Source of the DNA: Ignavibacteria bacterium
Lineage (GTDB): Bacteria > Bacteroidota > Ignavibacteria > Kapaibacteriales > UBA961
NCBI GenBank assembly: GCA_016720145.1
Contig: JADJXV010000002.1
Span: forward strand, 248,001 to 312,000
Reading direction: 5' to 3'
Length of the DNA stretch: 64,000 nt
Shown here: piece by piece, positions 53,534 to 63,741 of the stretch
How positions within the stretch are numbered: position 1 is the stretch's first letter
Layout of the letters: each line of letters starts with the position of its first letter
The notes under the pieces: model-generated
Databases searched by the model: none
Seen by the model: only the letters and a program-made list of their open reading frames with translations
What the model was told of the DNA's origin: nothing
Translations under genes and position numbers: made by a program

Positions 53534-54252
53534 ATACAATAGTTAATAAAATAATGGCTGCTTCGGGATACTCTGAGGAGAGTTTTGCGGGAATTGAGAG
53601 ATATTACTCGAAAGAAGATAATGCTTTCTTTTTCGTAATTCAATATTCGATTGACGATATTTCCGGATTAAGAAAGTACTCTCAACTTACTGAAAAAGAT
53701 AATTACAAAGGGTTTCTCGAAAGTTTTAATACACTAATCAAAGAAGGTCAATCAAATAAGATTGAAAAAAACTCCTCTCTTTTAGTTCTCGTAAAAAGCG
53801 AAACACTTGAGGCAATCGGGAAATATCATCAACAGATACTACTTTTAAAAGAAGACGAATACTTCTTCAAAAAGTATGTGATCTTATATACTGATGCTAC
53901 TGTTAGTGTTTTGAGCCAGAAATTAAATTTGTTAAACTATCTGCATGAAAAGCTGAAGGATGAGGTGAGTTTTTCCAAGTACGCCAAACAGGGATATTGT
54001 CAAGACATAGAAGATTATCTCATGGTGATTCAGTTGTTTATTAAACTGCCACCACTCAATGTGCAAATTGGAGGAGAAAATTTCAAAGCATTACACGAAA
54101 AAATATCAGAAACCCTTAATGAAAATGATGAGGGATTTATTAATTGGATTCTTGAAAACGAAGAACAAATTTCCAAGTTGGATTTTAAACAGGAAAATGC
54201 CGAAGGAGAAATTGAAGCACTATTAAACCGTTTACCAAATGATCAGAATTAA
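53530..54252 (+). CDS. Putative ABC-3C middle component
   Basis: A 240-residue protein that I assign mainly by position and size: it lies between the nuclease-like component and the SMC/RecF-like ATPase, overlapping the first by four bases (ATGA) and the second by 14. The sequence is mostly helical with no enzyme motif; a conserved-looking core reads SSLLVLVKSETLEAIGKYH and VILYTDATVSVLSQKLN. In ABC-3C systems the middle component is thought to bridge sensor ATPase and effector. It could be another kind of adaptor. Confidence 0.6.
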   Translation: MNTIVNKIMAASGYSEESFAGIERYYSKEDNAFFFVIQYSIDDISGLRKYSQLTEKDNYKGFLESFNTLIKEGQSNKIEKNSSLLVLVKSETLEAIGKYHQQILLLKEDEYFFKKYVILYTDATVSVLSQKLNLLNYLHEKLKDEVSFSKYAKQGYCQDIEDYLMVIQLFIKLPPLNVQIGGENFKALHEKISETLNENDEGFINWILENEEQISKLDFKQENAEGEIEALLNRLPNDQN

Positions 54253-56620
54253 AAAATTATCTGTTGAAAATTTTAAAGGAATGCGGTCTCCAACTGAGAT
54301 CGACTTTAACAACCCGCAAGACACCGCTGTAAGCATACTTGCCGGAGCTAATGGTTTTGGCAAGACTACTATTTTTGATGCAATAGAAGTATCTCTCACA
54401 GGGAAGTTCCATAGGATAAAATTATTCAATGAGGTTCAAAAAAAAAACGCTAACAGGTCAAGACCGTTCTTTCAAAATACCGATGGTCAAGATGTAGTTA
54501 TAAAGTTGCTGATAGAAAACACTTCCACTGGAGAACAGTTTGTTATTATCAAGCATTACAATGACACAAATCCGATAACTACCCTTAGCGGTGGTCGGAA
54601 TAATCTTCCAATCGAAAGCTCAGGCTTCTTTCTAACATATATAATCAATGATCCGGATCGATTTAATAATAATGATTTTGCGGGATTAACAGAAGCAACT
54701 CAAGAGGAAATAGACAAACTTATCTATGGAACAACATCAATTTTTTCCCTCGAATCGACTTATTATCTTTTTAACTATATCCAACAGGAAGACAGCCTGT
54801 ATTTTCTAAAGCAAAGCGAAGATACAAAGGGAAAGTCACTTGGGTTTCTCTTCAACATTGTCGATGAGGAGGCTAAGCAGGAGAAGCTGAAGAAAATCTC
54901 TCAGGTGTTAGCAGATAATAGAATCCGGCTCGAAAAGGAAATAGACGCTTTAAGCGAACAGGTCACAGAACTAACTCCAATAGATTACAAAAAATTATTC
55001 GATAATAAACAGTTTGCTTTTGATATCCAAAAACCATTTACAAATCCACAAAGTTCTAAAGATCGATTACTCGAATTTCAGAATGAAATTAACGAGTTGA
55101 TCACACTCAAAACAAATTTTTCACCGGAAGAATTCGAGAAATATTTACTATTTAAAAGCTTAAATGAGGAAGTCATTTCAAACACCAGAGTTCTTGAGGC
55201 AATCTTATTGCGGAATGTTGGGACAAAAGAAGCAATATCTAATTCATTATATCGCAACGAAAAGAGAACTCAAGGAGAATTGTTTATCAATAGATCAGAT
55301 AAGACAATCGTTGAAGATAAAATATTTGAGCTATTTATTACGGAACCAAATATTGCAGAATCATACAGGTTTTTGACAACCGAATTTCAGAAGCTTAATT
55401 CTGAATTAGGGATGATAGAACGAATAGTAGGTGATCTAAATCAAGCAAGAGAAAAGAGTCGTAATGAATATGAAAAACTCGTTAATCATAAACATGTTTC
55501 CGAAACAAATTGTCCTCTTTGTGATTCTCAATTTTCATCGTTCGATGAGCTAATAAAGCAGATTAAAAATAAAACTGCGGATTTAGAATCTCACAATAGC
55601 AAAAGAATTGATGAGCGGAAAAGTATATTCGGACGTTTAGAAGAGGTTTGTGCGAAAGTTGATAACGTTGTTTTGGAATACGTCAATTCATCTAAACCAA
55701 TTGAGCGCGATATTGAGAATCTTCTCCGAGACTTGCCTAATCTAACTCAATCGAGCGAGATACTAATAAAAAAACATCCAGTTCTGGATAGCCCAGAAAT
55801 GGCTTCATTTTTATTCCAAGAAATTCCACTTACACGTAGTGAAGTCGACGCCAAAGTTTCTGTATTGAAAGATCATCTCTCAAAGTCAGTTTTAGTAAAG
55901 CTACAATACAATGAACAGGCGATTGTAAGTAAACACTTATACGCAGAGTATTTTGATTCAAATAGAGCATTATTCGAAAAGATTAACATAAATGATTTGA
56001 AAGAAAAATTGAATTATCTTAAATATGAACAAGTTAGTATGGCGAACAACCGCCTTCAATTTTTACAATCTCGTCTGACAAAATTAGATCGCATTAAAGA
56101 AAATTTTGATAAAATTTATAACGAGATCTATAAAACAATTAAAGATTTCAAGGCTGATATGATTAAGAAAATCAAAATTCCATTCTACGTTTATTCAGGT
56201 AAGATTTTACAAAGCTATCAACAAGGTTCAGGAATTTTTATTGACATCCATCAAACTGGTCAAAACAATAATGTTAGATTTCTTACAGGAGCAGCTTCAG
56301 ATCATGATATTGTATATCACCTTAGTTCCGGTCAAATGGCAGTTGTAGCACTTGCATTCTGTTTGTCGTTAAACAAAGTTTACAATACAAGTCAAGGTTT
56401 TAAATTTTTAGCAATTGATGACCCAATCCAAACAATGGATGATTTGAATGTCCACACATTTATTGAATTGCTCAGAAATGAATTTTCAGATTATCAAATC
56501 ATCCTTTCTACACACGATGATTTTACTTCAAAGTACATGAAGTACAAGTTTGATAAATTTGGAATGAAGACAAAAATTCATAATGTCCAACAGCTCGTCT
56601 TAGAGCAATCACTTACTTAA
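54239..56620 (+). CDS. SMC/RecF-like ABC ATPase of the ABC-3C system
   Basis: A 793-residue cytoplasmic ATPase. The N-terminus has a RecF/SMC-like start (IKKLSVENFKGM) and Walker A GANGFGKT (36-43). A long coiled-coil middle includes a zinc-hook-like CPLC (Cys425, Cys428), as in Rad50. The C-terminal half has the ABC signature LSSGQ (695-699), Walker B FLAIDDP and H-loop LSTHDD. Such ATPases sense or clamp nucleic acids and signal to the effector nuclease. It is tightly packed between the middle component and the STAND gene, 11 bases upstream of the latter. Confidence 0.88.
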   Translation: MIRIKKLSVENFKGMRSPTEIDFNNPQDTAVSILAGANGFGKTTIFDAIEVSLTGKFHRIKLFNEVQKKNANRSRPFFQNTDGQDVVIKLLIENTSTGEQFVIIKHYNDTNPITTLSGGRNNLPIESSGFFLTYIINDPDRFNNNDFAGLTEATQEEIDKLIYGTTSIFSLESTYYLFNYIQQEDSLYFLKQSEDTKGKSLGFLFNIVDEEAKQEKLKKISQVLADNRIRLEKEIDALSEQVTELTPIDYKKLFDNKQFAFDIQKPFTNPQSSKDRLLEFQNEINELITLKTNFSPEEFEKYLLFKSLNEEVISNTRVLEAILLRNVGTKEAISNSLYRNEKRTQGELFINRSDKTIVEDKIFELFITEPNIAESYRFLTTEFQKLNSELGMIERIVGDLNQAREKSRNEYEKLVNHKHVSETNCPLCDSQFSSFDELIKQIKNKTADLESHNSKRIDERKSIFGRLEEVCAKVDNVVLEYVNSSKPIERDIENLLRDLPNLTQSSEILIKKHPVLDSPEMASFLFQEIPLTRSEVDAKVSVLKDHLSKSVLVKLQYNEQAIVSKHLYAEYFDSNRALFEKININDLKEKLNYLKYEQVSMANNRLQFLQSRLTKLDRIKENFDKIYNEIYKTIKDFKADMIKKIKIPFYVYSGKILQSYQQGSGIFIDIHQTGQNNNVRFLTGAASDHDIVYHLSSGQMAVVALAFCLSLNKVYNTSQGFKFLAIDDPIQTMDDLNVHTFIELLRNEFSDYQIILSTHDDFTSKYMKYKFDKFGMKTKIHNVQQLVLEQSLT

Positions 56621-56631
56621 ACTGAAATTTA

Positions 56632-58974
56632 ATGAGTTACGATTTTGCATCATTGAATGACAAAGATTTAGAAGCGTTAGTTCATGATGTTCTACTAAGA
56701 AAACTTTCGGTCGATTTTCAATCTTTCAAAATGGGAATTGACAAGGGTATTGATTTACGCTACGCGACTAACAGTAATGAAAATGAGATTATAGTTCAAG
56801 TTAAACATCTTGAACATTCAGGATTTAATAAATTTAAAAGCGTCCTGAAAATTACTGAAATGAACAAGGTTGTTAAGCTTAATCCTAAACGATACATATT
56901 AGTAACCACAGTAGGATTGAATCCCCAAAACAAGGAAGACATAAAATCTATTCTATCACCCTATGTAATATCTACAAATGATATTCTTGGAAAAGATGAC
57001 TTAATCAGCTTTCTAAGAAATAATAATGATATAGTGGAAACTCATTTTAAATTATGGTTGTCCAGTACGCATATTCTCAAGCGTATATTGAATAATGGCG
57101 TTAAGGGAAGATCTGAGTTCATAGAGAAAAATATTAGAAGCCGGATTAAGTTATTTGTTCCAAGTAAAACGCATGAAAGAGCTGTTGAGATGTTGAATAA
57201 ATATCATTTCTTAATGATTACCGGTGCTCCTGGAATTGGTAAAACAACATTAGCAAGCATTTTAACATATCAACTCCTCGCTGACGGTTTTGAACTCGTT
57301 TATGTACGGGAAATTCGGGAGGCAGAAGATTTATTCCTTAATGGAAAAAAGCAAGTGTTTTATTTTGACGATTTCTTGGGAACGATTACTCTCGATTTGA
57401 AAAGCTCACGCAATGCTGACACAGCGATAGTTCAATTTATTGAAAGAATTAAAGATGATAGACAAAAAAGACTTTTGTTGACCTGTCGTACAACATTATT
57501 GAATCAAGCAAAAGAGGAGTCAGAGAGTATTTTGAATTCTAAAATTGACTTATCAAAGCACGAAGTTACTATAGAAGATTATTCAGACCTAGACAAAGCA
57601 AGGATTTTATATAATCACATCTATTTTTCCGAACTCGACAAAAAGCATAAAGCCGTGTTTTTTAACAATAGGTTCTATTGGAAGGTTATCAAACACAAAT
57701 TCTATAATCCTCGAATAATTGAATTTTTTACCGATCCTGAACGACTTCAGCCAAATATCGAATTCAGCAAGCAAGTCATTGATTTTTTACATGACCCATC
57801 AAAAATATGGGAAAAGGCATTTCATATTCAAATATCTCCAAGTGCAAGAATACTATTATTAACTTTATACTCAATAAGGGGAGGTATTTACGCTATTAGT
57901 GAAGCGAAATTGAAAGAAGCATTTAATGCCAGACTCGAGTATGAAGTCAAAACTAATAATTACCATGTTCAATCAGATACGTTCAATAAAGTAATACGCG
58001 AATTACTAGGAAGCTTCATTATCAGAACCCATACAAGACATGAGAACTACTATTCTACAGTTGACATTACTTTTCTGAACCCCTCTCTTGAAGACTTCCT
58101 GTTTTCCTATTTATCAAACAACATTGATGAATATTTCTCAATTTTAAAATCAGCAACTTCATTTGAACCTTTCAAAAGACATATCACTACTAAACATAAT
58201 AAATATATTAAAAATATATATGTTAGTGACTCCGCTACAATTTTGAGACTATATGCAGTATTTATAGAGCGATTGCCTTTTCTCGGCAATGATAAGACTT
58301 CAAAAATAAATACTGTGTTAATTCTAATTCGTTTATTTAAATGGGAAGATATTTCTGAGAAGGTAGTGAGTTTAATGAATGCCTTAGCTCTTGATAACAT
58401 TGGTTGGAAGGATTACGATGATGTAATCGAAATTATAGAGTATATTACAAATCACGATTATTTTGAGCAATTCACATTTTCAAAGGAGGATATACTTACC
58501 AAACTTTCTTATAAGATGGAATACCATTTTCAAATTCAAACATTTTCAAAATTCATTTCTGAGAATGATGCTTTTAAGAACATTATCACGAACTCAAAAA
58601 TTCACAATATCGAATATTATAAGTCAATACAGAATAATATAGATGATTCTTGGGAGCTATGCATTGAATTCTACATTAAACAAAACATAAAATCAATTCG
58701 AATAACAAGCGAACAAGATTTATTAACGGAAGTTAGCAACTGTAGAGTACAAGCTCAACAAATTAACGCCTTGATCAATATTGACGTTTCCCCTATAATC
58801 AATGATCACATTTATGACTACGAAAATCTCCTGAAAAAAATCAAGTCAACAAATGCTGATCAGGAATCTCAAATTATATCTGTAAAATCGAAATCCAAAA
58901 TTCAGAATGAACCGTTGGAAGTTAATAGGTTGTTTAATAACGAAAGCGAAGAATCTGATGGATTGCCATTTTAA
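56632..58974 (+). CDS. Mrr-like restriction endonuclease fused to a STAND-type NTPase
   Basis: A 780-residue protein. Residues 1-130 or so form an Mrr/restriction-endonuclease-like domain: Asp41 in GIDKGIDLRY and Gln56-x-Lys58 (IIVQVKH), the PD-(D/E)xK type. A P-loop NTPase follows with Walker A GAPGIGKT (198-205) and Walker B FYFDDFLG (about 244-250), as in the nSTAND group. The C-terminal 350 residues are helical and may be the sensor. STAND-nuclease fusions are abundant in anti-phage defence, where the sensor triggers nuclease activity. It follows the ABC-3C ATPase by 11 bases, so it is probably in the same operon. Confidence 0.85.
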   Translation: MSYDFASLNDKDLEALVHDVLLRKLSVDFQSFKMGIDKGIDLRYATNSNENEIIVQVKHLEHSGFNKFKSVLKITEMNKVVKLNPKRYILVTTVGLNPQNKEDIKSILSPYVISTNDILGKDDLISFLRNNNDIVETHFKLWLSSTHILKRILNNGVKGRSEFIEKNIRSRIKLFVPSKTHERAVEMLNKYHFLMITGAPGIGKTTLASILTYQLLADGFELVYVREIREAEDLFLNGKKQVFYFDDFLGTITLDLKSSRNADTAIVQFIERIKDDRQKRLLLTCRTTLLNQAKEESESILNSKIDLSKHEVTIEDYSDLDKARILYNHIYFSELDKKHKAVFFNNRFYWKVIKHKFYNPRIIEFFTDPERLQPNIEFSKQVIDFLHDPSKIWEKAFHIQISPSARILLLTLYSIRGGIYAISEAKLKEAFNARLEYEVKTNNYHVQSDTFNKVIRELLGSFIIRTHTRHENYYSTVDITFLNPSLEDFLFSYLSNNIDEYFSILKSATSFEPFKRHITTKHNKYIKNIYVSDSATILRLYAVFIERLPFLGNDKTSKINTVLILIRLFKWEDISEKVVSLMNALALDNIGWKDYDDVIEIIEYITNHDYFEQFTFSKEDILTKLSYKMEYHFQIQTFSKFISENDAFKNIITNSKIHNIEYYKSIQNNIDDSWELCIEFYIKQNIKSIRITSEQDLLTEVSNCRVQAQQINALINIDVSPIINDHIYDYENLLKKIKSTNADQESQIISVKSKSKIQNEPLEVNRLFNNESEESDGLPF

Positions 58975-58988
58975 TTATTTAGTTTGAT

Positions 58989-59026
58989 TGGATATTTCGG
59001 CGAAAGAATGGATATTTCGGCGAAAG
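58989..59026 (+). repeat. Two tandem copies of a 20-base unit
   Basis: TGGATATTTCGGCGAAAG occurs at 58989-59006 and 59009-59026, separated by two bases. It directly follows the STAND gene. Perhaps a junction duplication. Confidence 0.7.
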
Positions 59027-59116
59027 TATACCAATGGAAGGCGAAATCTTATCTCCCAAAATCACCCCAACAAGCCGCAAAAAGATACTTTATAATCTCG
59101 CTTTTATAGTTTTTAC

Positions 59117-59272
59117 TCACCACACAAAGCTATCAATCAATAATTCCGCCTGCTTCAGTACCGTTTCTACTGCCTTGCCTTGCTTGTCCAGTGGATAACC
59201 ATACTTCGTGAGCGTTCGCTTGACTAATATCATCACTTTGGCGCGAACGCTTTCGCGGATTGTCCTGACAAT
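59117..59272 (-). pseudogene. Relic of the C-terminus of a DUF3387-type HsdR
   Basis: On the minus strand TIRESVRAKVMILVKRTLTK and KYGYPLDKQGKAVETVLKQA, ending in a stop at 59117, match the extreme C-terminus of DUF3387-type HsdR (TVRESVRAKLR...KYGYPPDKQEKATETVLEQAELL). The sequence before it does not match. Nothing else of that gene is seen here. With the relic at 52078-52205 it brackets the ABC-3C/STAND operon. Confidence 0.75.
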
Positions 59273-59412
59273 CTCACAAGATCCTATACTCAAGCAAGCA
59301 TTCCTATAACTTATTTGGCTATGTTGAAAGAAGGGGTTATTTTTATTGAGAAGATTCGCTCGCACACAACACACGTAACGTAAACTCGTTCGATCTTGTA
59401 ACTACAATCTGC

Positions 59413-62400
59413 ATGAATACAGAAAACCAAATAGAAGAACATCTCATCAAGCAGCTCACGGAGCTAAAGTATATCTATCGTCCTGATATCGTCGATAGAA
59501 AAACTCTGGAGCTAAACTTCAGAACCAAATTTGAGGCACTCAACCGGGTCCGGCTCTCTGATAGCGAATTCTTACGGCTTAAAGAAGATATAATCAATCC
59601 CGATGTCTTCGCTGCTTCTAAATTGTTACGCGATAGGCAATACTTCCAACGTGAAGACGGTACACCTCTGCATTATACATTGGTTAATAACAAAGCTTGG
59701 TGCAAAAACGACTTCGAAGTTGTCAGTCAATTACGCATCAATACCGAAAACAGCCACCACCGGTACGATGTCATTCTCCTGATCAATGGATTGCCGGTCG
59801 TACAAATCGAATTGAAAAATCTCGATATCTCTCCGCGTAAAGCTATGCAACAGATCGTGGATTATAAAAATGAACCCGGTAACGGATACGGGAATTCTCT
59901 CCTGAGCTTTATGCAGTTGTTTATCGTCAGCAACCGAACGAATACCTACTATTTTGCCAATAACAAGAATCAGCACTTTGCCTTTAACGCTGATGAACAG
60001 TTTTTGCCCATTTACCAATTAGCTGATGAGAACAACAAGAAGATCACCCATCTTGACTCTTTTGCGGAAAAATTCTTGACGAAATGCACTCTCGGCGAAA
60101 TGATCAGCAAGTACATGGTACTCGTTGAAAGCGAACAGAGATTGCTTGTCATGCGACCGTATCAAATTTATGCCGTGAAAGCCATTGTCGATTGTATTCA
60201 CCAAAACAGAGGTAACGGGTATATCTGGCACGACCGGAAGCGGGAAAACTTTGACATCCTTCAAAGCTTCGACATTGCTCAAAGAAAACCCGGACATTGA
60301 AAAATGTCTGTTTGTCGTTGATCGGAAAGACCTGGACCGGCAAACACGGGAGGAGTTTAATAAATTTCAGGAGGGTAGCGTCGAAGAAAACACCAATACC
60401 GAAACATTGGTACGGCGTTTACTTTCTAATGACTATGCAGACAAGGTGATTGTTACGACTATTCAAAAATTGGGACTCGCTCTCGACGACACAGATCAGA
60501 AAAAATCAGGATCGAATAAAAACGGCACGTATAAGAAAAACTATAAAGAACGCTTAGCACCATTGAGTAAAAAACGCATCGTTATTATTTTTGATGAGTG
60601 TCACCGTTCACAATTTAGCGATAACCATAAGGCAATAAAGGAGTTTTTTCCCTATGCTCAACTATTTGGTTTTACCGGTACACCCATCTTTGATAAAAAT
60701 GCAATTTACACAACAAGGGAAGGCGAAGAAGCTTCTTACAAAACAACGGAAAGTATATTCGAAAAAAGTCTCCATAACTACACGATTACCCACGCTATTG
60801 AAGATAAAAATGTACTGCGGTTTCACATTGATTATTTTAAAGGGAAGGGTAAAGAGAAAGAGAATGCTAATCCGGGCGAACCCATTACACAACGTGCAGT
60901 CGTTGAAGCAATTTTGGACAAACACAATGCAGCTACAAGTCAAAGAAGATTCAATGCTCTATTGGCTACGGCTTCCATCAATAACGCCATTGAATATTAC
61001 CGGCTTTTCAATGAAATGCAAAAAAAGAAAAAAGACGATAATCCAGACTATGTACCATTCAATATTGCTTGTGTCTTTTCTCCACCGACTCAACTAATTG
61101 CTAAAAACGGTGACCAACAAAGTCAGAAGAATGCTGCCGATATAAGGCAATTGCAAGAAGACTTACTCCAAGAAAGAATTGACAACCAAACAGAACCCGA
61201 AGAAAAGAAAAAAGCGCTCACTCAAATTATTGCCGATTATAATTTACAATACAGCACCAATCACAGCATCAACGAATTTGACTTGTACTATCAAGATGTA
61301 CAAGTACGAATAAAAGATCAGAAGTACAGTAATAAAGACTATCCACACAAAAACAAAATTGACATTACTATCGTGGTCGATATGTTGCTTACAGGATTTG
61401 ATTCTAAATACCTGAACACGCTGTATGTCGATAAAAATCTGAAATATCACGGATTAATTCAGGCATTCTCCCGCACCAACCGTGTGCTGAACGATACCAA
61501 ACCTTATGGTAATATTTTAGATTTCCGTTTACAACAGGATGCCGTAAACCTAGCCATTACACTTTTCTCAGGTGAAAATACCGAAACAGCCAAAGAAATT
61601 TGGTTAGTTGACCCTGCAACGACGGTAATCGAAAAATACAAGAAAGCAGTCGAAGCGTTAGGCGCATTTATGCAGAAGCATAACTTGGAAAACACACCGC
61701 AGGAAGTATATAATCTAAAAGGAGATGCTGCAAGAATTTCTTTTGTAAAGAACTTTAAAGAAGTTCAACGACTCAAAACCCAATTAGACCAATACACCGA
61801 CTTAGAAGCAGAGGATCTAACCAAAATTGAAGCCATTCTGCCAAAAGAAAAACTTCAAGAGTTTAGAAGTTCATACATTGAAACCGCCAAGCAATTAAGG
61901 AAGATGCAAGAGCAAGGAGGAGATAAAGCACCACCTGAAATTCAACAGTTAGATTTTGAATTTGTCCTGTTTGCTTCTGCCGTCATTGATTACGATTACA
62001 TCATGGATCTGATCGCTGACAGTACCCAAAGAAACCCGACAAGCAAAAAATGACCAAGCCCAGGTCATTAGTTTGCTGAGTGCTAATTCTAATATGATGG
62101 ATGAACAGGAAGATTTGACGGAATACATCAATGGGCTTGACTGGAACAGCGGGCAAGATGTGGAAACCCTTCGCAAAGGATACGAAACCTTTAAGCAAGA
62201 GAAAAACGAAAAAGAAATGGCTGCCATCGCCCACAAACACGGCTTACAAACCGCAGACCTGAAAAACTTTGTCGAAGCAATAATGAGCCGAATGATTTTC
62301 GACGGTGAAAAACTCACGGACCTTTTAGAACCTTTGGCGCTAAGCTGGAAAGAACGAAGAGTAAAAGAATTGGCATTGATGGAAGACGTTGTACCCCAAT

Positions 62401-62453
62401 TAAAAAAAATAGCCCAAGGGCGTGATATTTCAGGATTAGCAGCGTATGAGTAA
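59413..62453 (+). pseudogene. hsdR: Type I restriction enzyme HsdR (EcoR124 type) with two frameshifts
   Basis: Three frames together give an HsdR of about 1,013 residues. Frame one (59413-60300) has the nuclease domain with Asp119, Glu133-x-Lys135 (QIELKN) and a QxxxY (QQIVDY). At 60229-60232 two bases (CA or AC) appear missing: IWH should continue as TTGSGKT, the Walker A motif of frame two (to 62053), which also has the DECH helicase motif (IIFDECHRS), GFTGTP and TGFDSKYLN. A second break near 62025-62034 leads to frame three, the EcoR124-type C-terminus (SANSNMMDEQEDL to 62453). It overlaps hsdS by eight bases. As given, it cannot make active enzyme without frameshift correction. Confidence 0.8.
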
Positions 62454-63738
62454 GGATAAAAAAATAATACCTCAATTACGTTTTCCTGAGTTTGTGAATG
62501 AAGGGGAGTGGGTCAATGATATCCTGTTTAATCTGGCTTTTAATGGATTTTCAAATGGTGTTTTTAACGACCCTAACAAAGTTGGAAGTGGTTATAGACT
62601 TATTAATGTAATTAATATGTACACTGAATCAACAATTAAGGATAACGACTTATCTCTATTAGAACTTAGTAGTTCAGAATTTGAAAAAAATAAAGTTGAA
62701 CATGGAGATATTTTTTTTACAAGGTCTTCGCTTGTAACAGAAGGTATTGCTAAGTCCAATATATATCTAGGAATGTCAGATGATATTACCTACGATGGGC
62801 ATTTAATTAGAATGCGTCCTAAAAAAGAATTAATAGATCCTGTTTACCTACACTATTTATTGAAAACAAGTCATGTTAGAAGTCAGATGATTTCAAGGGG
62901 CAAAACTGCTACAATGACTACAATAGGTCAATCAGATATCGCAAGTGTGAAAGTTTCATACTCATCAAACCCCAAAGAACAGCAAAAAATCGCTTCCTGC
63001 TTTACCTCCTTAGATGAAGTAATCGCCGCCCAAAGCCAAAAGCTGGAGCTACTCAAAGACCACAAAAAAGGACTCATGCAAAACCTTTTCCCACAAGAAG
63101 GCGAAAAAGTGCCAAAGTATCGTTTTAAGGAGTTTATAAATGATGGGGAGTGGGTGGTGAAGCCGTTAGATGATATTTGTAAATTAGTTAGAGGTCCTTT
63201 TGGGGGGGCATTGAAGAAGGAAATATTTGTAAAAGATGGTTATGCAGTATACGAGCAATCACACGCCATTTATAGCGATTTTAGTAGTTTTAGATATTTT
63301 ATAGACGAAGAGAAATTCAAGGAATTAAAACGATTTTCTGTTAAGGTAGGCGACTTAATAATGAGTTGTTCTGGTACAATGGGAAAGTTTGCTGTAATCC
63401 CAGAGAGTTATAAAGTTGGAGTAATAAATCAAGCTCTGCTAAAATTAACAATTAAAATGGGATATGATAAACAATTTGTTAAAATGACATTGGAGGCTGA
63501 GAACAATCAGAACAAACTTCTATCTCAATCGGCTGGTGGGGCTATTAAGAATGTGGTAGAAGTTTCACAAATTAAAGAGATTAAGTTATCAATACCTGAT
63601 CTAAACGAACAAAAAAAAATCGCTTCTTGCCTTACTTCCTTGGAAGATTTAATAACAGCACAAACTGATAAGGTGGAGGAATTGAAACTTCACAAAAAAG
63701 GATTAATGCAGGGCTTGTTCCCCAAAATGATTGATTAA
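62446..63738 (+). CDS. hsdS: Type I restriction enzyme specificity subunit HsdS
   Basis: A 430-residue protein with two target-recognition domains (about 10-180 and 220-385), each opened by a similar segment (LRFPEFVNEGEW and YRFKEFINDGEW) and closed by a similar coiled-coil spacer (QQKIASCFTSLDEVIAAQ and QKKIASCLTSLEDLITAQ), the circular-symmetry pattern of HsdS. It determines the DNA sequence recognised by the restriction-modification complex. The start overlaps the end of hsdR. hsdM is not upstream and must lie outside the window if it exists. Confidence 0.93.
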   Translation: MSKDKKIIPQLRFPEFVNEGEWVNDILFNLAFNGFSNGVFNDPNKVGSGYRLINVINMYTESTIKDNDLSLLELSSSEFEKNKVEHGDIFFTRSSLVTEGIAKSNIYLGMSDDITYDGHLIRMRPKKELIDPVYLHYLLKTSHVRSQMISRGKTATMTTIGQSDIASVKVSYSSNPKEQQKIASCFTSLDEVIAAQSQKLELLKDHKKGLMQNLFPQEGEKVPKYRFKEFINDGEWVVKPLDDICKLVRGPFGGALKKEIFVKDGYAVYEQSHAIYSDFSSFRYFIDEEKFKELKRFSVKVGDLIMSCSGTMGKFAVIPESYKVGVINQALLKLTIKMGYDKQFVKMTLEAENNQNKLLSQSAGGAIKNVVEVSQIKEIKLSIPDLNEQKKIASCLTSLEDLITAQTDKVEELKLHKKGLMQGLFPKMID

Positions 63739-63741
63739 ACT

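Noticed and set aside
59117..59374. Stand-alone 85-residue minus-strand gene
   Set aside because: Only the last 50 residues match a family, and that is the extreme C-terminus of HsdR; it is a relic, not a small gene.
60662..60943. Minus-strand open frame within hsdR
   Set aside because: Shadow of the helicase domain with no start signal and low-complexity composition.
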